DNA of 64,000 nt from an uncultured Lachnospiraceae bacterium (GTDB lineage Bacteria; Bacillota; Clostridia; Lachnospirales; Lachnospiraceae). This document shows, one piece after another, positions 26,963 through 36,717 of this stretch; positions within the stretch are counted from its first letter, which is position 1; the number at the start of each line of letters is the position of its first letter. The translations under genes and the position numbers were made by a program. The stretch is from assembly GCA_948794795.1 (NCBI GenBank), contig CAQGLR010000014.1:1-64000 (forward strand). The letters are read 5' to 3'. The notes beneath the pieces are model-generated. The model did not search any database. It saw nothing but the letters and a program-made list of their open reading frames with translations, and was not told where the DNA came from.

Positions 26963-27652
26963 ATGAATAAAATACTTATTATTGAAGATGAATCTTCTAT
27001 TGCAGAACTTGAAAAAGATTACCTGGAATTAAGTGATTTTGAAGTAGTTATAGAATCTGATGGAAGTTCTGGTGCAGCACATGCGATTGATGAGGATTTT
27101 GACCTTATTATCCTTGACCTTATGCTTCCTGGTATGGACGGCTTTGAAATATGCAGCCTTATAAGGGAGAAAAAGAATACCCCTATTATTATCGTTTCTG
27201 CCAAAAAGGATGATATTGACAAGATAAGGGGTCTGGGAATTGGTGCTGATGATTATATGACTAAACCTTTCAGCCCTAGTGAACTTGTTGCAAGGGTAAA
27301 GGCGCATCTTGCACGTTATAAACGCCTTACAGCTGCTGGCACTAAGGAAAATGAAATTATTGAAATACGCGGGCTTAAGATTGACAGGACTGCACGCCGT
27401 GTTTATATTAATGGTGAAGAAAAAAGCTTTACCACTAAAGAGTTTGATTTGCTGGCATTCCTTGCACAAAATCCTAACCACGTTTATTCTAAAGAAGAAC
27501 TCTTTAAAGAAATATGGGAACTGGAATCCGTTGGGGATATTGCAACTGTTACTGTACATATTAAAAAAATACGTGAAAAAATTGAGGAGTCAACAGCTAA
27601 ACCACAGTATATTGAAACAATATGGGGGGTTGGATACCGGTTTAAAATGTAA
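26963..27652 (+). CDS. OmpR/PhoB-type response regulator
   Basis: This 229-residue protein has a receiver domain (1-120) with phospho-acceptor D52 in IILDLMLPGMDG, acidic E9/D10 and K in YMTKPFSP. The winged-helix DNA-binding domain (about 132-229) includes FTTKEFDLLAFLAQNP and TVTVHIKKIREKIE. It is paired with the kinase 29 bases upstream. GGAGG precedes the ATG. Targets are not known, though autoregulation of this operon is common for such systems. Confidence 0.94.
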   Translation: MNKILIIEDESSIAELEKDYLELSDFEVVIESDGSSGAAHAIDEDFDLIILDLMLPGMDGFEICSLIREKKNTPIIIVSAKKDDIDKIRGLGIGADDYMTKPFSPSELVARVKAHLARYKRLTAAGTKENEIIEIRGLKIDRTARRVYINGEEKSFTTKEFDLLAFLAQNPNHVYSKEELFKEIWELESVGDIATVTVHIKKIREKIEESTAKPQYIETIWGVGYRFKM

Positions 27653-27670
27653 AAATACAGGTTCTTGGGA

Positions 27671-27811
27671 AGCAGCGGTTAATTATTTTACACTATGCGG
27701 CACGCTTCCGCTTAATGAAAAACGCAGCAGTGCATAACCCCTTAAAATACAAGGGCTAAGCACTGGCGTTTTTCAATAGCCGCCTTGTGTAAAATAATTA
27801 ACCCGCTGCTT
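27671..27811 (-). repeat. long palindromic element PE5 (type C core)
   Basis: AGCAGCGGTTAATTATTTTA pairs with TAAAATAATTAACCCGCTGC. The core has ACGCAGCAGTGCATAA, a loop, CTAAGCACTGGCGT and the side hairpin GC-GGAA-GC (complement at 27704-27711). It is the reverse-oriented sister of PE2, differing at several paired positions. A degenerate outer sequence (GGCTCTGGTAAAAATTG) extends to about 27897. It lies between the convergent response regulator and LRR genes. Confidence 0.82.
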
Positions 27812-27910
27812 TTCAATATACTCTTTAATTTCCATATATAACCCATTATTCCATATAATATATTTTTACGGCTCTGGTAAAAATTGTTTACTGTTATTTT
27901 ATATAAAAAT

Positions 27911-27994
27911 AAACCAGGCATAAGACAAGACCCTGGTTTCTATCTGGGCAGAATACCCTGGCATATTTAAAATCTGTTTTTAAATTGCCAGGGT
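27911..27994. terminator. two terminator-like hairpins between convergent genes
   Basis: AAACCAGG/CCTGGTTT (27911-27939) and ACCCTGGC/GCCAGGGT (27955-27994, with extra AT pairing inside) lie just before the stop of the minus-strand LRR gene. With PE5 they account for the 387-bp gap. Confidence 0.5.
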
Positions 27995-28039
27995 TAATAA
28001 ATTTACGGATTTTTTAATGTCCAAATTTTTAGATATACT

Positions 28040-28918
28040 TTAAGACTGGCGTCCATATGTATAAATTTTACAATACTTTTTCATTTCTTTTGCTACATAA
28101 TCAACCTGTTCATTTGAAGTGCTTCCACAAATAGTAAAACCTTCTGCTTTGCTTCCTTTGAATACTTCAAATCCTTTTGTAGTTTCTGGTGAAATACCTG
28201 GTTCTTTCAGGTTTTTACAACCTTTATATAATGATAAATCCTTTACAGGATAAATAAATTCTTTAAGATTTTTAAATTTGTCCAGTCCAATAAGGCCTTC
28301 TTCATTTGCTGCTGGTTTTAAAAGACGGAATTTAACCAGGTTTGGAAGCATTTTAAGGAAATCCAGGTTATCCAGGCTATGCCGGTTTAAATCAAGTATT
28401 CTTAATTCTGGCAGCTCTCCAATAAATGTACAACTATGTAAATCCATATTATCAATTTCAAGAGTACGCAGATTTCTAAACACAGTTATATCTTCTGGTT
28501 TGATATCTGTTACATTTCCAAGATTAAGTCTTTTTAACGTTTTTATTCCCTTTAATTCTAATAAACCTTCTGCACTCATACGGTTCAAGTTTATTCTTGA
28601 AAGTGCTGGTGCTTTAGAAAGTGCTGCCAGGTCTTCGCCATCAAAAGTACAATTTGCAAAACTAAGCCTTTTGAGATATGGTATCTTAGCCAGAACACTT
28701 ATATTTGATAACTTGCAGTTACAAAAACTGGCTTCATTTAAATTTTTCATATAAGCAAATGGTCCACAATCTACATTATGGTCAAAAATAACTATATGTT
28801 TTTCTTGTTCAAAATATTTTAATGGTACATATAATTCCCCGTTCTTGTTTTTCTTAATCTCTTCACTATAATGTTCTTTCCAAAATCCCTCTGCCAGATA
28901 TTTTTCTATATTTTCCAT
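28040..28918 (-). CDS. cytoplasmic leucine-rich repeat protein
   Basis: This 292-residue protein has no signal peptide or membrane helix. From about residue 55 it shows LRR units of 22-24 residues (LNEASFCNCKLSNISVLA, LKRLNLGNVTDIKPEDI, LRILDLNRHSLDNLDFL), as in protein-binding LRR proteins. The first 50 residues (ENIEKYLAEGFWKEHYSEEI) form a cap of unknown type and the last 60 residues are mixed. A protein-interaction role is inferred; no enzyme motif is seen. GGAGG lies 6 bases before the ATG. Its upstream region is closely similar to that of the serine hydrolase gene at 12 kb. Confidence 0.8.
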   Translation of the reverse strand: MENIEKYLAEGFWKEHYSEEIKKNKNGELYVPLKYFEQEKHIVIFDHNVDCGPFAYMKNLNEASFCNCKLSNISVLAKIPYLKRLSFANCTFDGEDLAALSKAPALSRINLNRMSAEGLLELKGIKTLKRLNLGNVTDIKPEDITVFRNLRTLEIDNMDLHSCTFIGELPELRILDLNRHSLDNLDFLKMLPNLVKFRLLKPAANEEGLIGLDKFKNLKEFIYPVKDLSLYKGCKNLKEPGISPETTKGFEVFKGSKAEGFTICGSTSNEQVDYVAKEMKKYCKIYTYGRQS

Positions 28919-28924
28919 ATTAAT

Positions 28925-29026
28925 CCTCCATGCCAGGTTTTACACAGCTCAAATAGTATGACGGATAAATCCGTTTTTGAAAAATAATAGTTTTACATTT
29001 TTCCTGTACAAAATTTAATACATATT
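28925..29026 (-). promoter_or_regulatory. promoter region shared with the serine hydrolase gene at 12 kb
   Basis: On the minus strand it contains ACAGGAAAAATGTAAAA, a -10 candidate CATACT followed by ATTTG, and GCATGGAGG. Common blocks with 12009-12110 keep the same order and spacing apart from one base. An internal palindrome ACGGATAAATCCGT (near 28961-28974) could be an operator. Confidence 0.55.
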
Positions 29027-29234
29027 GGACAGCATTCTTTACTAAATTAAATATATTTTCTATACTATGCCTTCTTGTATATATTTGGTATATTGTATCA
29101 TGTTATTTTTAAAGAAACAATACAATCATCTCCAAATTCAGGACAAACACATAAATGGACAATTTGTAAACGAACCACTCCTATAAAAGCTTTTTTAGTA
29201 TACTATTTTGATTTTATCAAATTTTTTACTTTAT

Positions 29235-29391
29235 AATTGCTTCTGAAAACATTTAATTTATTGTTTATTAACAAAATATTTACATTTTATTTACTCATGC
29301 GTTTGTCCTGCCCCAAATTGCTTATGAAAACATTTCATATATTATTTATTTGCAAAATGTTCACATTTTATTTACTCATGCGTTTGTTCTG
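29235..29391. repeat. tandem direct repeat, 81-bp period, two diverged copies
   Basis: AATTGCTTCTGAAAACATTT (from 29235) recurs at 29316, and both copies end with TTTACTCATGCGTTTGT followed by a G/C-poor junction. Similarity runs over about 76 bases. The second copy abuts palindromic element PE6. It lies in the 817-bp gap between the LRR gene and a small minus-strand gene, and no coding function was found in it. Confidence 0.75.
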
Positions 29392-29394
29392 TTA

Positions 29395-29663
29395 TTTGAG
29401 TTTCCCCATTTTTTAATTACACAAAGATTATATTACTCTGGCAAATTCCAAATGTTTTACCAAAAAGCAGCTGTTATGGGGGCGCTGGTGCTTAAGCCCC
29501 GTATTAAATGTTTCGTAGAAACATTGGGGCTTTATGCACCACTGCGCATCCCATTCAAGCGAAATGCGGCAAAGCCATGTTTGCAACATGGCTTTTGGTT
29601 GGTAAAATTTTGGAATTGCCAGAGCCACATAACTTGTGTATTAAAAAAATGTGGAAACTCAAA
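29395..29663 (+). repeat. long palindromic element PE6 (type B)
   Basis: The terminal inverted repeats are TTTGAGTTTCCCCATTTTTT and AAAAAAATGTGGAAACTCAAA, followed inwards by ACACAA/TTGTGT and CTGGCAAATTCCAAAT paired with TTTTGGAATTGCCAG. The core is GGCGCTGGTGCTTAAGCCCC, an apical hairpin, GGGGCTTTATGCACCACTGCG, then GC-GAAA-T-GC at 29559-29567. An additional hairpin AAAGCCATG/CATGGCTTT is inserted in the right arm. This is the clearest full copy in the window. Confidence 0.9.
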
Positions 29664-29667
29664 AAAA

Positions 29668-29709
29668 CTAAGATACAATGTCCGCCATGGCATTTACATT
29701 GTATCTTAG
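29668..29709 (-). terminator. intrinsic terminator of the 62-residue gene
   Basis: CTAAGATACAATG and CATTGTATCTTAG are a perfect 13-bp inverted repeat. On the minus strand it is followed by seven T residues, and it starts 26 bases after the stop codon. Confidence 0.85.
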
Positions 29710-29735
29710 TATAAACCAAATGTTATATATTAATA

Positions 29736-29924
29736 TCAGCCTTGGAAACTTTTTGAAGCAATCCTGTCGGTTAACTGGCTCATCTGTTCCTGGTAACCAG
29801 CTAGTTTTCTTTCTGTTTCTAGTTTCCTTTCATAATCTTTTGCAGTCATTTTTATATCATTGCTATTAATGCTTCCATGCAGGCTGTATGCCTGTTTTTT
29901 ATCAGTAATATTTTTATTTTCCAT
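29736..29924 (-). CDS. small protein of unknown function
   Basis: This 62-residue hydrophilic protein has ribosome site GAGGGAT 6 bases before its ATG and a strong terminator after its stop, which together make it a credible gene. The sequence is mostly helical and charged (YERKLETERKLAGYQEQMSQ), perhaps a short coiled coil. No motif is recognised. It is divergent from the YtvI-like gene. Confidence 0.65.
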   Translation of the reverse strand: MENKNITDKKQAYSLHGSINSNDIKMTAKDYERKLETERKLAGYQEQMSQLTDRIASKSFQG

Positions 29925-30207
29925 TATTATCCCTCATTTCTATTGTATTTTTATTTAATAAAAACCAGTGTAATAATAAAAGTATACAAAACTGATGTAT
30001 AAATATTATGTCCTTTTTATATATTTTCATACTGTTAGTTTATATAACATATATTGTAATTTTCTATTGTGAATATTGCCATTTCTTTTGCAGACAATAT
30101 TGTTAAAGCTGTTAAATATTTCAGTTTTTATCTGCAATTTTCTACAAATTTTTATTGTTTTGGAAATTATTTATAATACAAAGTAATTTTACAATGGAGG
30201 ATGATTT

Positions 30208-31257
30208 ATGCATACCCGTTCCCTTTTTAAAAATATCTTTATACTTACAATAATAACAGCTGTTGTATGTCTTTCCCTTAAATACATCCTGCCAATGGTT
30301 TTTCCGTTTATAGCAGCATATTTATTTATGAGGATGCTGTTTCCTGCAATTAATTTCTTAATTAAAAAATGCGGGCTTCCTGTCTGGTTTTCATATGGAA
30401 GTGTACTTTCAGGCTTCTTTGTATCAGCATCTGGTGCTTTTATATTGGTTATATGGCTTATATGCAGGCAGCTACAGCTATTAATTAACAATTTTCCTGT
30501 ATACTACCAGCTCTACAGCAGTTTATTTTATAACTGCCTGGAAAAGTGCTGTAACTGTATTGACTATTATCTCAGCGTACAAGACGGCACTGCACTAAAT
30601 TTTGCCACTGAAAAAATATCTGTCCTACAGACAGGGTATGTTGATAAAATAGTTAATAATGCAGGACAGATTTTTTCTGGATGTGTAAGTGTATTTGCAC
30701 GTGTTATTATGCTTATATTTATAATAGTAATCAGTATGATAATATTATGCAGGGATATGGATAAAATCCATAATGCATATGCAAAAAGCAGCTTTTATAA
30801 ATACTTACATAAGATAATGCACACACTTAAGGAAACAGGGCTTGGATATCTTAAATCACAAGGAATAATAATATGTGCAAACTGGTTTGTATGCAGCATT
30901 GCTTTTATGATTATTAAAAATCCATATTTTATACTTATAGGGCTGCTAATATCACTTTTTGATGCACTTCCTGTACTTGGAAGCGGCATGATTTTATGCC
31001 CTGTTGGCATATATTATATTTTCCACAATAACTTTGCTTATGCTGCAGTCCTTTTTGCTGCATATGTTATAACTATATTTGTACGTGAAATCCTTGAAGC
31101 AAAACTGCTTGGCGGCAATATGGATATACTTCCGTTTTTTATGCTTGTTTCGATATACATCGGACTTAAAATATTTGGAATTGCAGGAATTGTTCTTGGT
31201 CCATTTGCAGTAGTTATAACCAGGACAATTTATGAAACATTTTCTGATACATTTTAA
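30208..31257 (+). CDS. AI-2E family permease, YtvI-like
   Basis: This 349-residue membrane protein has about seven helices in the pattern of the AI-2E/UPF0118 family: two near the N-terminus (about 8-50), one at 68-90, then a soluble loop, and four towards the end including GLLISLFDALPVLGSGMIL and IYIGLKIFGIAGIVLGPFAVV. The closest type by organisation is the sporulation integral membrane protein YtvI. If so the organism has at least part of a sporulation programme, but I cannot separate YtvI from other family members by eye. GGAGG precedes the ATG. Confidence 0.82.
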   Translation: MHTRSLFKNIFILTIITAVVCLSLKYILPMVFPFIAAYLFMRMLFPAINFLIKKCGLPVWFSYGSVLSGFFVSASGAFILVIWLICRQLQLLINNFPVYYQLYSSLFYNCLEKCCNCIDYYLSVQDGTALNFATEKISVLQTGYVDKIVNNAGQIFSGCVSVFARVIMLIFIIVISMIILCRDMDKIHNAYAKSSFYKYLHKIMHTLKETGLGYLKSQGIIICANWFVCSIAFMIIKNPYFILIGLLISLFDALPVLGSGMILCPVGIYYIFHNNFAYAAVLFAAYVITIFVREILEAKLLGGNMDILPFFMLVSIYIGLKIFGIAGIVLGPFAVVITRTIYETFSDTF

Positions 31258-31316
31258 TCCCATTATATAAAATCCTCTAAAACGCTTGAAAACAAAGGAT
31301 TTACAATAATATACCA

Positions 31317-31370
31317 GGGCGTGTTTGAAAATTGCTTTATTTGTGCACTTTCTAATTTTCAAACACACCC
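31317..31370. terminator. palindrome GGGCGTGTTTGAAAATT...: terminator-like remnant of a type B element
   Basis: GGGCGTGTTTGAAAATT pairs with AATTTTCAAACACACCC around a 20-base loop that still contains TTTGTGCACTTT. The arms match the outer ends of PE4 and PE8, so it looks like a type B element that lost its core. It lies between the convergent YtvI-like (+) and pullulanase (-) genes and probably serves as their terminator. Confidence 0.65.
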
Positions 31371-31387
31371 TAAACCAATGGCTGTGA

Positions 31388-34300
31388 TTATATTCTGCTT
31401 ACTATATATTTATGAATGGTCTTTTTTATGGTTCTTTTTGTTTTTTTATCTCTGACATATACATATAACTTGTATTTTCCAGATTCTTCCGGCCACCAGT
31501 TTATGTTTTTTTTAGAGCTGTAATTACTAATTTTCTTCATTTTTTTAGTACCAGATATTTTGTATCCAAACTTATATTGATACTTTTCTGTCCCTCCAGA
31601 AGCATTTACCATAAGTTTAACTTTTTGACCCGCTTTAGCCTTTTTGCTTGAAGGTGATGCCTTAAAACTGCTAATCTTAAGTTTATTATTTACTGTATAT
31701 TTAGATATTGTCTTCTTCGCAACTTTTCCACTGTCATCTTTTGCATATACCGTAATACTGTACTTTCCGGCTTTTTGGGGTTTCCATTTTGCAGAGCTGG
31801 AGGTTGAATAATTCCTAATTACAGTGGAAGAATTTCTCTTTACTAAGAAACGGTATTTAATAACTCCTGTCCCGCCTGCTGACTGGACCGAAATTGAAAT
31901 ATTATCACCAACTTGTGCCATACCACTGGCTTTGCCTATAACAAAATTTGTGATTTTTAATTTCTTTATTGTTTCTTCTGTTGAAGGCTCTTTATCTGGC
32001 TTTACTGGCTCCTCACCTGGTTTTGCAGGTTCCACATCTGGCTTTGTAGGTTCCATTGTTGGCTCTGCTGGTTTCACACCTGGTTTTGTGGGTTCCACGG
32101 CTGGCTCTGCTGGTTTCACATCCGGTTTTGCAGGTTCCAAGGTTGGCTCTGCCGGAACCCAGCCTGGTTCTGATGGATTCCAGCCTGGTCCTATTGGATT
32201 CACATCTGGCTCTGACGGATTACCTCCTGGCTCATCTGGTTCTTCTGGATTACCTCCTGGTTCTTCTGGCTGTCCAGTGCTTTCTTCTAAAACTGCTGTG
32301 ATAGATTTTTTCAAAGCTCTGGCTGACTTATTGATGTCCACCTGTGATGCATCAGAAGCCTGGTAAACCGTTTTTGCCTCATCATATGATTTTTTAAGCG
32401 CTGCCAGATTTTTACTGTCTGGATTCTCTTTTATCACATTCTCCGCCTTAGCAATCTGTATACTTAATACTGTTTTATCTGGTTCTGGAACACCACTTTC
32501 CATTTCATGTTCCTGTTTTGTATAGGTACATTCTTTTTCTGAAAATGACGTAACTGTAACATCCACACTGCCTGTGATTCCTGTTATTTCTGCTGTTTGT
32601 ATATCAGTACCTGTAGTACCATCATTTACAATCAGTGAATATCCGGTGGTTTCTTCCATAAGCTCAAATATTAACCATCCTTCACTATCTTTTTCACTAA
32701 GCTTAACTCCTGGCCAGTCCCCAGTTAATTTTACTGTACTATCTCCCTCTCCTGTCCATACATAAACGGCAGGATTGCTCCAACCATCTGCCTTTATGCG
32801 GATTACAGGTTTTGCCTTTAAACATACACATGCCTTGACAGCATATTCCAAATCCTCTTCTTTACTCTGGTATTTTTCTGCACTGTGCACGGATTTAATA
32901 AATTCTTCTATATCAGAGATAACTGCCTCTAAATCAGCCACCGCTTCTGCCTCATAGTCTGCTGGATATTTCCTGGCAGCCGCAAGCCTTATTTTTGCTT
33001 TTTCAAATGCATCTGCAAATCCCTCTTTTGCTGCAGCTTCTTTGTTAATATTCTGATATGCTTCATTTAAACTATGTAACGCTTCCTGTATTTTTGCATT
33101 ATCTGTCTCATTTTTCCCTACCAGTTCTTCCGCATTTGCTAAAGCATTCTCAAATGCCTGCCAGACTTGTTCAGTAAAATCTTCTTTCTGGTAATTCTTT
33201 TTTTCTGCCTGCTGTATTAACTCCCTTAATTGCAGAGTTTTTTCTATTATGGTAATAGTTACAATTTTTGTTACAACTGTTTTACTATCTTTTGCAACTA
33301 ATGTCACAGTATACTCACCTGCAGCTGGAGCCTCCCATGTAAATATCCCTGTATCTGCGTCAAAAGATGCTCCGTTTGGAATTCCGTCTGCTTCCAGTGT
33401 CACAGTATCTCCATCCGGATCTGAAGTTTCAACTTTAAACGAAAAAGGTTCATTAGAAAAAACACGGAAAGATGTGTCACATGAAATAACTGGCGGCTCG
33501 TTCATCGTAACATTATTTTTGTCAAACGTATCTTTTGGTACTGCCACCATAACGGATTTTCCTGGTACAGTTATGCTAGAACCTGATTCACTGATTTTTT
33601 CCAGACCTGCTTTCATTCCATCAGCTATAATAACCCACTCGTTGGAAGCGGTAAGCTCAACAGTCTGGCCAGATACTGCGTTGTTAATAAGCACTGCTAT
33701 ACGCTCCCACTCACTGGGTACATTATTCGTCTCATAAAATGCAGTTATCCCAGTTTCTTCTTTGCTGATCCATTCTATATTATTATTATCTGGATTCCAA
33801 TTATCGTTGCTTCTTACCAGAATAGAACGGAAGCCGGAGAATGCTTTACGGATACAAACCATTCCTTGATAGTATGATTGGATATCAGAATATGTATTTA
33901 CTCTGTTCCAGTCAATTTTATTCACGGAATCTGGAGAAGAACAACTGTTATCATCTCCATTTTTCGTTCTGGCAAATTCTTCTCCTGCCTGCATAAGCAC
34001 TCCGCCCTTGGATACAAGGACTACACTTCCTGCCATTTTATTCATTCTTTTCATCTTATCATCAACAGATAAAAAGTCCTTCCCAAACCCTTCTGTCAAT
34101 TTATCCCAAAGCGTAAGGTTATCATGGGAAGATACATAGCTTAAGCAGCAGTTTGATGATTTGGACCAGAACGGCCGCCACATTCCAAATTCCCCGGAAG
34201 TATAGCCTACAGACCCCATGATTCCGCCAAATACATTATTGGGCCATTTTTCATCTGGATCCAGATAATCACCACTGGAATAATTGGTCTGAAGTAAACC

Positions 34301-35664
34301 TATCGTTCCGTCAAACTTCTGCCCACCTTTTAATGCCTCTCTAATCTGGTCATTATAGTATCCAATTCCATTATCTAATTTGGATTCATTTGCCTTATAT
34401 GCACTATTTGAATCATATGTACCATCACCGCTCCAGCCTTCTCCATATAGTAAAATAGTATTATTACCAAACTTGCTGTTAAGAGCTTTTCTAATCTTAT
34501 TCATAGTAGACAGGTCATGTATTCCCATTAGGTCAAACCTAAAACCATCCAGATTATATTCTTCCGCCCAATATGAAACGGAATCAATCATAAACTTACA
34601 GAACATAGCACTTTCACTTCTGGTAGAATTGCCATAGCCGGACTGGTCATTATATGACAAGTCATTGTTAAGCTTATAATAATAATCTGGCATAATCTTA
34701 TTAAAATTAGAATCTCCGGCATCTGATGTATGGCTGTAAGAAACATCCATAATTACCTTTATTCCTGCATTATGCAATGCCTGTATCATTTCTTTCATTT
34801 CTTTTATACGGACATTTCCATCATATGGATTACTGGAATAGGATCCCTCTGGAACATTGTAATTCTTTGGGTCATAACCCCAGCTATAATTACTTAAGGA
34901 ATCTGCGCTGGCATCTGTTTCATCCAAGGATGCATAATCATACATTGGGAGAAGCTGTACATGTGTTACCCCTAATTGTTTTAAGTAATCCACACAGGAG
35001 GCCACTTTTCCTTCTCCATTGATTGTGGTTTTTTCTGTGAAAGCTTTATACTTTCCACGGTTTTGTGGTGACACACCTGAACTTACATCAATAGAAAAAT
35101 CTCTTATATGGACTTCCCATATAATGGCATCACTAAGCAGTGTTTCTTCTCTCTGGTAATTTTTATCCCAATAATCCGGATCTGTACTGTCCAAATCCAC
35201 TACCATAGCCCTGTCCCCATTAACCCCTGCTGCTTTCGCATAGATATCAACGGCCTCTTTGGTAGTCCCATCTACAGTCACCTTATATGTATAATATGTA
35301 TTTACGATATCTCCTGTAACTTCTGTACTCCACACACCTTTATCACCTTTTGTCATAGGTGTCTCACTTATAACGTTACCACCATCGCCTTTCTCATATC
35401 TGCAGAGTACAACCGAAGATGCTTCTGGTGACCATACTTTAAATGTAGTTTTCCCAGGTGTATAAGTACATCCCAAATCGTCCCCACTGTAAGCATTCTG
35501 TGAATCATAATTGCTGTCAAATAAACGTTTGCCATATACCGTCTTCCCCCCCCAATCTCTTCCGCATATACTTTAGCAGACGGAACATTGCCTATAAAAG
35601 AAACAGCCAATGCACCAGCAAGAAAATAACATAATAATTTTCTTTTAATAACATTTTTTATCAT
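31388..35664 (-). CDS. secreted type I pullulanase-like GH13 enzyme, reading frame broken at a G8 tract
   Basis: The start at 35662-35664 (AGGACAGG upstream) encodes a signal peptide of about 34 residues ending KVYAEEIGGG. At a run of eight G (35546-35553) the frame is lost. The enzyme continues in another frame (KTVYGKRLFDSNYDSQNAY) and is open to 31388. One extra G would join them. Numbered from 35476, GH13 catalytic residues are D315 (FRFDLMG), E346 (YGEGW) and D452 (SSHDNL); DVSYSHT and the early FKVWSPEASSV point to pullulanase. Further domains are an Ig-like module, FIVAR-like helices, a CBM26-like starch-binding module, a Pro/Glu/Lys repeat linker (about 1110-1190) and two Y_Y_Y-type C-terminal modules. 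It would hydrolyse alpha-1,6 bonds in glycogen, starch or pullulan outside the cell. Confidence 0.85.
35546..35553 (-). other. G8 homopolymer (C8 on plus strand) at the pullulanase signal-peptide junction
   Basis: Eight identical bases separate the signal peptide frame from the enzyme frame. Nine (or six) would make one continuous reading frame. This is the position and type of tract used for slipped-strand phase variation, but sequencing or assembly error at a homopolymer is an alternative. Confidence 0.85.
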
Positions 35665-35721
35665 TTTTCCTGTCCTTTCATTTTATCTTTTCAAATGTCA
35701 ATAACCAGATACCTCTTATTA

Positions 35722-36696
35722 TTAATTAAAATATACAAGTTCTTCTTCTGGTTTTTCTGCTGGTATTACTTCCTCTGCATAAAATACAGGACCTTCTTCT
35801 CCATATTCATCCATATATTTATATTCCATGCGGGCTGTTACTGTAACATATTGCTGGTTCTTAAACTCTTTCCAGCTGTCTGCTTTGCATAGGAAGCCCA
35901 TATATTGTACATCATCTGCACAGCATGTCATTGCAAACCTGCCAAATATGGCAAACCCCTTTGGAAGCCCTGGCGGCTTTTGTATCATTCCAGTTACTTT
36001 TAATGTCTTGCCATTGTAATTCTCCTGGTGTTCTGTCATATCAATATACCATAATCCAAAATCACCATCTGTTACCTCTATAATATCAGCATTTATATCA
36101 AATGGAAGTTCTTCTTTCATTTCATAGAATGCATCATCCTCTGACTCATATACTATCTGTACACCTGGATTAACAGCTTTTATGCTTCCCCTGATTGCAG
36201 ACTTGCTGGTATTAAGGCTGCACCGGTTTACTATAACCATCTGTGCCATTTTAAAATGCTCTACCATCAATGATGGCATATTTTTCATATAAAGCCCAAA
36301 TGTTTCATCATTAGCAACATCTATTGTCTGGAATATTACTTCTGAATCAAAGCATATTTCTTCAAATTCATCATAAATTTCTGGTATATGTGCTACAGGC
36401 CACATCCCATTATACTCTATAATTATCCTGTCTGGCCTGTGTTTCTTTAAAAACTTCTCTATAACCTTGCCATTAAATGACTCTTCATCTTCGATATATT
36501 CACATACTGCAAGCCCTTTTTCGAGAATTTCCTGTGTATATTCTTCTTCCCCTTCCTCACATGCAAGTATAAGTGTTTTGGAACTGGCATCAAACATATC
36601 ATCTGTTATAAGGTCACGTATAAGGCTTGTTTTCCCTGCCTCAAGAAAGCCCATAATAACATATACCATCATTTCCTTTTTCTTCCTGTCAAACAT
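35722..36696 (-). CDS. G3E-type P-loop GTPase lacking the CxCC motif
   Basis: This 324-residue protein has an N-terminal Walker A GFLEAGKTS at 16-24 and RPDRIIIEYNGMW later, like the CobW/YjiA (G3E) group, but the usual GCxCC metal motif is replaced by LACEEGEEEY. The C-terminal 80 residues are a separate small domain (KTLKVTGMIQ, CCADDVQYMGFLC) with two cysteines, and an acidic tail. It is encoded 21 bases after the His-rich CobW gene, so the two probably work together in metal delivery. AAGGAG precedes the ATG. The function beyond GTP binding is inferred. Confidence 0.82.
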   Translation of the reverse strand: MFDRKKKEMMVYVIMGFLEAGKTSLIRDLITDDMFDASSKTLILACEEGEEEYTQEILEKGLAVCEYIEDEESFNGKVIEKFLKKHRPDRIIIEYNGMWPVAHIPEIYDEFEEICFDSEVIFQTIDVANDETFGLYMKNMPSLMVEHFKMAQMVIVNRCSLNTSKSAIRGSIKAVNPGVQIVYESEDDAFYEMKEELPFDINADIIEVTDGDFGLWYIDMTEHQENYNGKTLKVTGMIQKPPGLPKGFAIFGRFAMTCCADDVQYMGFLCKADSWKEFKNQQYVTVTARMEYKYMDEYGEEGPVFYAEEVIPAEKPEEELVYFN

Positions 36697-36717
36697 CTTA
36701 ATTTCTCCTTACTATGG

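Noticed and set aside
29350..29709. Frames of 60-120 codons within elements PE4, PE6, PE8 and PE10
   Set aside because: Each is repeat sequence read as protein; frames differ between copies and are interrupted by the variable apical hairpin, so no selection on protein is visible.
31388..35664. Treating the pullulanase as a decayed pseudogene
   Set aside because: Apart from the single G-tract frame change, the remaining 4 kb has no stop or missing catalytic residue, which fits phase variation or a sequence error better than decay.
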